Shown in pieces: positions 34,791 to 41,363 of a stretch of 64,000 nt of DNA. The notes beneath the pieces are model-generated. The model ran no database searches. It was not told the DNA's origin and saw only the letters and a program-made list of their open reading frames with translations. Source of the stretch: Kribbella albertanoniae (GTDB lineage Bacteria; Actinomycetota; Actinomycetes; Propionibacteriales; Kribbellaceae); NCBI RefSeq assembly GCF_004348455.1, contig NZ_SMKA01000012.1, forward strand, positions 1 to 64,000. The letters run 5' to 3'. A program made the position numbers and the translations under genes. Every line of letters starts with the position of its first letter. Position 1 is the first letter of the stretch.

Positions 34791-35437
34791 CTGAGCGGAC
34801 CTGCCGCACGCCCCAGTCCAACGGCCCGGGCACACTCGATCGCCGCGGCCCGGTCAGCGATCCGCAGCTTCGCGAAGATGTTGGAGATGTTGTTGCTGAC
34901 GGTCTTCGGCGCCAGGTGTAGCTGCCGGGCGATCTGGATATTGCTCAGGCCGGCGGCGATGAGATCGAGTACGTCGCGTTCGCGGCCGGTCAGATCGGGA
35001 AACGCCTCGGCCGGTGGTGGGCCGGCCAGCAGCTCCATCACCTTGCCCGCCACCCGCCGGCCGAAGAAGGCCGCTCCGGTCGCGACGCCGTGAACCGCCT
35101 GGATGATGTCCTCCTGCGGCCCGCCCTTCAGCAGGTAACCGCGGGCGCCGGCCCGGACCGCGGCGAGCACCGAGTCGTCCTCCTCGAACATCGACAGCAC
35201 CACGACCGCGATGGCCGGATCGGCCGCGACGATCTCCTGAGTGGCGGAGATACCGTTCAGCCCGGGCATCTGGAGGTCCATCAGGACCACGTCGGGGCGG
35301 TACCGCAGCGCCTTCTGCACGGCCTCGTCACCGGTGGCGGCCTCGGCCACGATGTCCATCCCGCCGACCGACAGCAGCAGATCGCGCAGGCCGTTGCGGA
35401 CGATCGGGTGATCGTCGGCGATGACCAGCCTGGTCAA
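34787..35437 (-). CDS. NarL/LuxR-type response regulator
   Basis: A 216-residue two-component regulator. The receiver domain starts immediately (RLVIADDHPIVRNGLRDLL) with acidic D8/D9, phospho-acceptor D54 (VVLMDLQMPG) and the Lys of YLLKGG. The LuxR helix-turn-helix occupies about 145-205 (LTGRERDVLDLIAAGLSNIQIARQLHLAPKTVSNNISNIFAKL). No ATG or GTG fits. The start is a TTG at 35437 that overlaps the upstream SnoaL-like stop as TTGA. It is followed by its kinase with an ATGA overlap. Its position just downstream of the lanthipeptide transporter genes suggests it may control that locus; this is inferred. Confidence 0.85.
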   Translation of the reverse strand: MTRLVIADDHPIVRNGLRDLLLSVGGMDIVAEAATGDEAVQKALRYRPDVVLMDLQMPGLNGISATQEIVAADPAIAVVVLSMFEEDDSVLAAVRAGARGYLLKGGPQEDIIQAVHGVATGAAFFGRRVAGKVMELLAGPPPAEAFPDLTGRERDVLDLIAAGLSNIQIARQLHLAPKTVSNNISNIFAKLRIADRAAAIECARAVGLGRAAGPLR

Positions 35438-35808
35438 GACGCCGCAGCGAGCCGGTCGAACGGCCCGTCGGTGCCGCCGACGCACTGCCGGGAGGCGATC
35501 CGGCCGTCGCGGCCCTCGTAGATGTGCATCTGCTCGACGGCCAGCCGGCGGCCCCCGGTGATGCCGCTGAGCCGGACCCGCAGCGCCACCGTGGTGCCTT
35601 CGGCCACCAGGCCGAGCACGTCCCAGCGGAATTCGGCGACGTCCCGCCGAACCAGCGCGAGCCGCGCCGCGAACCGATCCGGCCCACAGCACCGCCCCGC
35701 GTCGGCGAAGTCAGGCGTCAGGACCGCCTCGATCCCGCGCCGATCACCGGCATTACAGGCCGCACAAAGCCTCAGAACAAGTTCCTTGTACCCCGCCGTG
35801 ACCGTCAT
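35434..35808 (-). CDS. SnoaL-like (NTF2-fold) protein
   Basis: A 124-residue small alpha+beta barrel protein. Recognisable family features are KELVLRLCAACNAGDRRGIEAVLTPDFAD, FAARLALVRRDVAEFRWDVLGLVAEGTTVALRVRLSG and the C-terminal MHIYEGRDGRIASR. SnoaL-like proteins include polyketide cyclases, but most genomic copies are small-molecule binders or isomerases of unknown substrate. The ATG at 35808 has a GGAAG-type site upstream. Translation is coupled to the response regulator through TTGA, so the three genes (SnoaL-like, regulator, kinase) form one unit and this protein may act as a ligand-sensing accessory. That role is inference. Confidence 0.75.
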   Translation of the reverse strand: MTVTAGYKELVLRLCAACNAGDRRGIEAVLTPDFADAGRCCGPDRFAARLALVRRDVAEFRWDVLGLVAEGTTVALRVRLSGITGGRRLAVEQMHIYEGRDGRIASRQCVGGTDGPFDRLAAAS

Positions 35809-35876
35809 CTTTAGATCTTCCGTCCACTGCCCTGCCCCGATGAGGTCCGATCGGGCACCACCGGAGGAAGCGACAG

Positions 35877-37508
35877 TCACCCCGTTGGACCACCCACCAC
35901 CAGGACCCGCTGGGCCCGGGCCGCTGAAGCAGCCCGATGGGCGACCACCACAAGCGTGCTGCCGCTGGCCGCGAAGGCCTGTTCGGCCCTGGCCTCGGCG
36001 GCCGGATCGAGGTGGCAGGTCGCCTCGTCGAGCAGCACCACCAGCGCCTGCACCAGGTACACCCGGGCCAGCGCGATGAGCTGGGCCTCCCCCGCCGACA
36101 GGCCGTCGCCGTGGGGTGCGAGGAGACCCGCGTAACCGCCCAGGCGCCGTACGACGGGTTCGAGCGCCAGGGCCGTGACCGCCCGGTCGAGGTCCCGATC
36201 GGTGGCGCACGGCGCGAGGTAGGCGAGGTTCTCCCGCAGAGTGCCCGCGAAGAGGTAGGCCTGCTGCGGTACGAGCACGACCTGCCGGTGGAGTTCCACC
36301 GGATCGATCGAAGCCAACGGCACCCCGCCGATCAGGATGTCCCCGGCCTGTGGGCTGATCAGGCCACCGATCAGGTTGACCAGGGTCGACTTGCCCGCTC
36401 CGGACGGCCCGACGACGGCCACATGCTCACCGGCTGAGATATCGAAGTCCAGGTCGTCGACGGTCGGGGTGCTCAGCCGCCCGTAGCCGAAGGAGAGCCC
36501 GCGCAGCCGGACACTGCCATCCGCGGGCCTGCGCCGATCCCCCGCTCGTAGCTCTGGGCCCCGTGGCGCGCAGCTCCTGGCCAGGTGGCCGGCAGTCACG
36601 GTCAGCTGCAGCAGCCACGACCCGGTCATCTGCGCGAGCGACTGCAGCGCAGGCTGCAAGGTGCTGACGAGGTAGACGAAGGCACCGGTGACTTCACCGG
36701 TCGTGGCACGTCCGGCGAGCAGCCACGGAGCCGCTGCCAGCACGGCGACGATCGGAAGATAGCCGCCCGCGGTGATCACCAGGGTCCGCAGCGCGCCCGA
36801 CCGGCCAAGACGTCTCAGCTGGACGGCGTGGCCGTCGACGGCGATACCGGTCCTCGCTTTGGCCTCGGCCTCCGCTCCGGCCGCGGTCACCTCGCGAAGG
36901 CCGTCGAGCAGCCTGCCGCTGGTCCCCGCGAGGACCTCCCCGGCGCCGATCGCCGACCGCTGGCGAGCCGCCGTCCGGGGGAAGAGTGCACAGTAGGCGG
37001 CGACCGTCAGCACCAGCGGTACGGCGACCACCACCAGGATGTCGAGGTCAACTCCGGCGAGACCGATCAGTGCCGCGATCAGTGACAACGCGGCCGGGCG
37101 GAGATTGCGCAGGACCGTCGCCGTCAGCGTCCGGACCGTCTCGACCTGGTCGACGACGCGGTTCACGGCAACCGAGTCCGACTGATGTGCCGGCTGATCG
37201 ACCCGGGAGAGGTGACTCCGCACCACCAACCGGGTCAGGTCGTCTCGCAGCGGCTCGACGAGATCTGCCAGCGGACCGTAGGTCTGCCGCGTCGCGAGCA
37301 CGCCGGCAAGCTGTGCCAAGGCGTACAGACCGAGCCAAGCCAGGCCAGTCACCGGCCGCCCGGCCAGGAAGCCCCGGTCGAGCGCTTGCGCAACCAACAG
37401 ACCGGCAGTCAGCGCAGGCACCGCCTCAACCAACGACCAAACAGCCAGTACGGCGACTGCACTCGGCCGGTCGTGCAGGGATCCGCCCAGCAGCCGCAGG
37501 CCGCTCAT
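35877..37508 (-). CDS. ABC half-exporter (canonical ATPase site) of the lanthipeptide locus
   Basis: A 543-residue transmembrane-plus-ATPase protein. Six membrane helices (about 1-300) precede an ATPase domain with Walker A GPSGAGKST (near residue 365), Q-loop VPQQAYLF, a slightly altered signature LSAGEAQ, Walker B VVLLDEAT with the catalytic Glu, and H-loop VVAHR. It overlaps the preceding half-transporter by four bases (ATGA), so the two almost certainly form a heterodimeric exporter. The partner has a degenerate catalytic site. From the neighbours the likely cargo is the modified lanthipeptide or its leader-bearing form. A weak 6-bp stem lies in the 68-base gap after it, before the SnoaL-like gene. 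Confidence 0.85.
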   Translation of the reverse strand: MSGLRLLGGSLHDRPSAVAVLAVWSLVEAVPALTAGLLVAQALDRGFLAGRPVTGLAWLGLYALAQLAGVLATRQTYGPLADLVEPLRDDLTRLVVRSHLSRVDQPAHQSDSVAVNRVVDQVETVRTLTATVLRNLRPAALSLIAALIGLAGVDLDILVVVAVPLVLTVAAYCALFPRTAARQRSAIGAGEVLAGTSGRLLDGLREVTAAGAEAEAKARTGIAVDGHAVQLRRLGRSGALRTLVITAGGYLPIVAVLAAAPWLLAGRATTGEVTGAFVYLVSTLQPALQSLAQMTGSWLLQLTVTAGHLARSCAPRGPELRAGDRRRPADGSVRLRGLSFGYGRLSTPTVDDLDFDISAGEHVAVVGPSGAGKSTLVNLIGGLISPQAGDILIGGVPLASIDPVELHRQVVLVPQQAYLFAGTLRENLAYLAPCATDRDLDRAVTALALEPVVRRLGGYAGLLAPHGDGLSAGEAQLIALARVYLVQALVVLLDEATCHLDPAAEARAEQAFAASGSTLVVVAHRAASAARAQRVLVVGGPTG

Positions 37509-39223
37509 GACGTCGCCTGCGGGTCCGGTTGGAAGAGGGCCCGGTACCGGCGGTCGGTCAGCAATTGCTGGTGTGGGGCGAGCCCTTGGAGCCGTCCGGC
37601 GGAGATCCAGGCAACAAGATCCGCAGAGGCGGCAGTGTCCTCGCGGTGTGCCACCACCACGGTTGTGCGGCCCAACTGGATCCTGGCCAGTGCAGCGACG
37701 ATCAAGGCCTCGGTCGCGCTGTCCAGACCGGCCATGGCGTCGTCGAGCACGACCACCCGTGCGTTCCGGGCAACCAGGGCGGCCAGGCCAATCCGCTGGA
37801 CCTCCCCTCCTGACAGCGGCACATCCGCGATCCGCGTGTCGTATCCCTCAGGCAAGCGCCGGACGAAAGCGTCCGCTTGGGCAACCCGGGCCGCTTGCTC
37901 CACCTCTGCGCGCGTCACCCCCGGCAGGCCGAAGGCAATGGTGTCGTGCACGGTCTCGCCGAGCAGGGCGGGCTTCTCGAAGGCGTAGGCGACCTCACGG
38001 GCCAAGTCGTGCCGGGGCAGCTCCCGTAGCGGCAAATCGTCCAATAGGACTTCTCCTTCGTCCGGTACGGCCAGACCGCCGATCAGCCAGGCAAGCGTGG
38101 TCTTGCCCGCGCCGGACGGGCCGACGACCGCAAGCGTCGTACCGGCAGGGATGACGAGGTTGATGTCGTCCAGGACCGTCCCTAATCGCACGCCTCGGAG
38201 TTCCACCCGGCCGTCGGCCACGCCCAGACGCCGTACAGGCTTCGGTCTGGATGACAAGGCCAGGACGTCGGCGAGACGGGCCGCACTGGCGCGGGCAGAG
38301 CCGACAGTAGCCAGCAGACCCACCTGCGACAGGACGCCGAGCGCCAGCGGCGTGTAGGCGACCGTAGCCAGCAACTGGCCCGGCGTTATCCGGCCGGAGG
38401 ACACACCCACTCCGGCAACGGCCAGCACTGCTACCTGGATCAGCCGAACCAGGAGTGCCACCTGCCAGCCCGCACGCCCCTGCGCCGACCACCAAGCCCG
38501 GCCTGTCGAATCGAGCTCCGCCAACGGGCGAAGTACCCGCTCGGCCTCGCGATCCGCCGTGCCACTGGCTTGGATCGTGCGGATCCCGGCCAGTGCGTCG
38601 AGCAGCAGGCCGGCGATCAGGCTCTGGGCGTTGCGATAGCGGGCGGTCAAGACCGTGGTGCCGGCCAGAAAGGTCCGCGCCGCCAGCGCAACTGTGGGAA
38701 CCCCGACGCCGAAGATCAGCACCAGCCGCCAGTCGATCAGCGCGAGCGCGACGACGGCGGCGACCCCGACCAGACCGTCGGTGACTCCGGACCAAACAGT
38801 CGGGAGCAGACGGCCGACCGCCGTACAGTCCGTGGTCAGCCGACTGACCAGGTCCGCGCTCGGAGGCAGCTCCCGCGCCTGCACGCCGAGGTCGACCGCT
38901 TGCCCGAACAAGCGGTGCCGCAGCTCGGCCGTGACCTGGGTGTACCAGTTGTTGCCGAGCAGGAGCACGCCGATCAGCAGGCCGATGTCCAGGGCGATCG
39001 CGGCGAGCAACCAGAGCCAGGAACCGGTCCGCTCCCGGAGGATGTCGTCGACGGCCGTCGCCAGGATCGCCGGTACGGCGAACGAGGCCGCGCCGCCGAG
39101 CAAGGTGACCGTAGCCGTCGCCACCGCGCGGGCCGGGCTCTGCCGGAAGGTTGCCAGCAGCAACCGATCGCCTGCGATCAACACCAGCCTCCAGCCGCGG
39201 TGACGGGTGGGGGCTGCCGGCAA
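37505..39223 (-). CDS. ABC half-exporter (degenerate ATPase site) of the lanthipeptide locus
   Basis: A 572-residue six-helix-plus-ATPase half-transporter. Walker A is GPSGAGKTT. The Q-loop position reads YAFEKPALLGE (Glu instead of Gln). The signature is a good LSGGEVQR. Walker B reads VVVLDDAMAGLD, where Asp replaces the catalytic Glu. Heterodimeric exporters commonly have one such non-catalytic site, and the partner encoded immediately downstream is canonical. The start is uncertain: TTG at 39223 is in frame with a purine-rich site that is rather close, and a GTG (VLIAGDRLL) lies about 13 codons in. It begins 24 bases after the second precursor gene, so precursors and exporter are probably cotranscribed. 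Confidence 0.85.
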   Translation of the reverse strand: MPAAPTRHRGWRLVLIAGDRLLLATFRQSPARAVATATVTLLGGAASFAVPAILATAVDDILRERTGSWLWLLAAIALDIGLLIGVLLLGNNWYTQVTAELRHRLFGQAVDLGVQARELPPSADLVSRLTTDCTAVGRLLPTVWSGVTDGLVGVAAVVALALIDWRLVLIFGVGVPTVALAARTFLAGTTVLTARYRNAQSLIAGLLLDALAGIRTIQASGTADREAERVLRPLAELDSTGRAWWSAQGRAGWQVALLVRLIQVAVLAVAGVGVSSGRITPGQLLATVAYTPLALGVLSQVGLLATVGSARASAARLADVLALSSRPKPVRRLGVADGRVELRGVRLGTVLDDINLVIPAGTTLAVVGPSGAGKTTLAWLIGGLAVPDEGEVLLDDLPLRELPRHDLAREVAYAFEKPALLGETVHDTIAFGLPGVTRAEVEQAARVAQADAFVRRLPEGYDTRIADVPLSGGEVQRIGLAALVARNARVVVLDDAMAGLDSATEALIVAALARIQLGRTTVVVAHREDTAASADLVAWISAGRLQGLAPHQQLLTDRRYRALFQPDPQATS

Positions 39224-39247
39224 CCCCCACCCATCAGTTCGTTCGAC

Positions 39248-39406
39248 CTAGTTGTCGGTGATCCTGCTGCAGCAGCACGTCGGCCCGTCGATGCTGCAGC
39301 GCATCGCACCGGCGCCGAGCATGGCCGTACCATCGGCGGCCGGGGCCACCTCGGGCAGCTTCTGCAGGGCGGAGATGTCGAGGGTGAGGTTCAGTGTGTT
39401 GTTCAT
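39248..39406 (-). CDS. Lanthipeptide precursor peptide 1 (52 aa)
   Basis: A small gene read directly from the sequence. The leader contains LNLTLDISALQKLPEVAP and the core GTAMLGAGAMRCSIDG is followed by PTCCCSRITDN. The leader motif L-x-x-LPE is like those of class III/IV lanthipeptide precursors. The core has four Cys (C37, C44-C46) and Ser/Thr partners (T27, S38, T43, S47, T50) for (methyl)lanthionine or labionin rings. The ATG at 39406 is preceded by GAGAAAGG. It lies 12 bases after precursor 2, with which it shares leader and C-terminal motifs, and downstream of the synthetase and protease genes on the same strand. The product structure is unknown. Confidence 0.8.
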   Translation of the reverse strand: MNNTLNLTLDISALQKLPEVAPAADGTAMLGAGAMRCSIDGPTCCCSRITDN

Positions 39407-39418
39407 GGCTAGCCTTTC

Positions 39419-39595
39419 TCAGTTGTCAGTAACGCGAGTACAACAGCAGGTCGGACGTTCCGGCGTTCCCCAGCAGGTGTTCCGCCACTGCCCCGGCCCC
39501 AGCGCAGTGCCCTCAGGCACCGGCGTGACCTCGGGCAAACGGTTCAGCTGCTGGATGTCGGCACTCAGCCGTAGTCCCGGCACGATCGTGGTCAT
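39419..39595 (-). CDS. Lanthipeptide precursor peptide 2 (58 aa)
   Basis: The second precursor. The leader reads MTTIVPGLRLSADIQQLNRL then PEVTPVPEGTALG. The core is GPGQWRNTCWGTPER followed by PTCCCTRVTDN. Conserved with precursor 1 are the LQ/LN-x-LPEV-x-P motif, GTA, one Cys upstream, and PTCCC(S/T)R(I/V)TDN. The cysteines are C41 and C50-C52. The ATG at 39595 has a strong AAAGGAGGGG site. Its first 83 bases overlap, in another frame, the end of the oligopeptidase gene. The two different cores with one shared C-terminal motif suggest two related products, possibly acting together as two-component lanthipeptides do; that is speculative. Confidence 0.85.
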   Translation of the reverse strand: MTTIVPGLRLSADIQQLNRLPEVTPVPEGTALGPGQWRNTCWGTPERPTCCCTRVTDN

Positions 39596-41363
39596 CCGGG
39601 ACCCCCTCCTTTCTTGGTCGGGTTCCACCGCGCGGGTTCGCGCGGGAGTCGACGGGCCCGGCCAGGAACCGCAGTACGGCTCCGGCCGTCGGGCCGAACG
39701 GGTCGGCGAGCAGGTCGTGATCGCCACCCGGAACTTCGAGGAAGTACGGCTCGGGGCCGGAGGCTCGCAGCGTCCGGACCAGTTCCGTGGACTGTGAAAG
39801 CGGGATCATCGGGTCCCGCTGCCCGTGCGCCACCAGCAGGCGGGCCTCGATACCGGCCGCGAACCGGAGCACGTCGCGGGGTCCGAGGTCGTCGGTCACA
39901 ACGGTCCGTCCGTCGAGCTGGTCGATCAGGTCGCGGACACCGCGCCCGGCATCGACGTACAGGCGCTGCGGCGACAGGAACGGAGCCACTGCGGCACAAC
40001 GCGCCCACCGGCCAGGGGCGACACCGGCGGCCAGCAGTGCGAGGTACGCGCCATAGCTCTCGCCGAGCAGGCTCAGCTGGTTGGGGATGCCATTGGCGAT
40101 CGCCAACAGGTCAGCCAGGTCTGGCCCGCCCCAGGCGCCACGGATCGCCTCCGCATGGCTCCGGCCGTACCCGACACTGCCGCGCTGGTTCGGCGCCACT
40201 ACTGCGATCCCGGCTTCGGCCAGCCGCGCCAGGAACGGGTTGAACCCGTACCGCCAAGCAGACAAGGGGCCACCGTGCACGGCCAGTACGACGTGCTCGC
40301 AGTCCCGCCAGCGCGGGCCGCCGTACACGACCGCCTCCACGGGGCCGGTCGCACCTTCGAGCGTCTCGATGCGTGCCTGCGGGCCGGTCCCGGTAGCCAG
40401 GTTGATGGTCGCCAGGGAGGTCACAGTCGGCTCGACCGTGACGGGATGCGGCGGCAGCACCGGCGTGGACAGGACGAGCGTGAGGCCGTCCGTGCACCAG
40501 CGGGCCGCGTGTACCCGGCCCGGTGGGGTCGTGACCTCGACGGTCCGGTCGTCGTCCGTACTGAAGTTGCTCAACCGGGAGCGGACGCCGACGGTCCGGT
40601 GCATCAGGATCTGTCGGCCGTCAGGGCTGCACGCCAGCGGCTCAGCAGGCTCGCCAGACAGGTTGAGCGCCTCGGGAAAGGCCAGCGGTCCGGGTTCGTC
40701 GAGCCGCTTCCAGCCGATCCGGCGCACTCCGGTGACATTGGTGCCGACAACCACCAGGCTGTTCTTCGGGCTGGTGGCCAGGATGCTGTCGTAGCTGTCC
40801 GGCCCTGTGTTGAGCAGGGTTGACCAGCTGCCGTCACCCAGGTCGATCAAGACGAGCTCGGTGGGACCAGTGGCGACTTCACTGCGCTCGGCGATCAGGA
40901 GCTGCCCCGACGCGTCCATCCGGTGGCAAGTGGCCAGTACTCCTGGCACGCGGGCCAGCAACTCGGTCAGCGCGGGGCGCTCGTCAGTCAGTCTCCAGAC
41001 CTCCGTGTGGCCCTGGTCATGGATCAGTGCAAGGCCGCCGGTTCCAGTGGCTGTCCGGGGCCCCGCGATCAGGCGTAGTCCGGACAAAGCACTTCCGGAC
41101 TCCGTCAAGCGAGCCGAAACGACAGAGTGGTCGAACAGCCAGACAGCCGGGTCGGCCGCGGCGCTGTCGAAGACCATCGTCCGGCCGTCGTCCAACGCCA
41201 GCATCTGCGCATGCCCGACCGGTCCGAGGTCCCGATCCGCGCGCCACCCGCCGCCACTCGACCGGACCCAGGTCTCCAGGTGTTCGCCGGTACCAGCCTC
41301 GCTGCGCAGAGAGACGCCGTACCGGCCGTTCGGTGACAGGCGGAAGTCCGCACGGCTGATCAT
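39513..41363 (-). CDS. S9 prolyl-oligopeptidase-type peptidase of the lanthipeptide locus
   Basis: A 616-residue alpha/beta-hydrolase peptidase with an N-terminal beta-propeller (about 1-330) and a catalytic domain. The triad is S436 (LGESYGAYL), D517 (HGQRDPMIPL) and H549 (GGDHDLL) in the normal S9 order, with oxyanion region LAVHGGP. The ATG at 41363 overlaps the synthetase stop (ATGA). A prolyl oligopeptidase, FlaP, is known to act in leader removal of the class III lanthipeptide flavipeptin in Kribbella flavida, and both precursors here have Pro residues right after LPEV. The protein domain should end near residue 575. The last ~40 residues are low-complexity because the gene runs into the precursor gene. 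No signal peptide, so it acts in the cytoplasm. Confidence 0.85.
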   Translation of the reverse strand: MISRADFRLSPNGRYGVSLRSEAGTGEHLETWVRSSGGGWRADRDLGPVGHAQMLALDDGRTMVFDSAAADPAVWLFDHSVVSARLTESGSALSGLRLIAGPRTATGTGGLALIHDQGHTEVWRLTDERPALTELLARVPGVLATCHRMDASGQLLIAERSEVATGPTELVLIDLGDGSWSTLLNTGPDSYDSILATSPKNSLVVVGTNVTGVRRIGWKRLDEPGPLAFPEALNLSGEPAEPLACSPDGRQILMHRTVGVRSRLSNFSTDDDRTVEVTTPPGRVHAARWCTDGLTLVLSTPVLPPHPVTVEPTVTSLATINLATGTGPQARIETLEGATGPVEAVVYGGPRWRDCEHVVLAVHGGPLSAWRYGFNPFLARLAEAGIAVVAPNQRGSVGYGRSHAEAIRGAWGGPDLADLLAIANGIPNQLSLLGESYGAYLALLAAGVAPGRWARCAAVAPFLSPQRLYVDAGRGVRDLIDQLDGRTVVTDDLGPRDVLRFAAGIEARLLVAHGQRDPMIPLSQSTELVRTLRASGPEPYFLEVPGGDHDLLADPFGPTAGAVLRFLAGPVDSRANPRGGTRPRKEGVPDDHDRAGTTAECRHPAAEPFARGHAGA

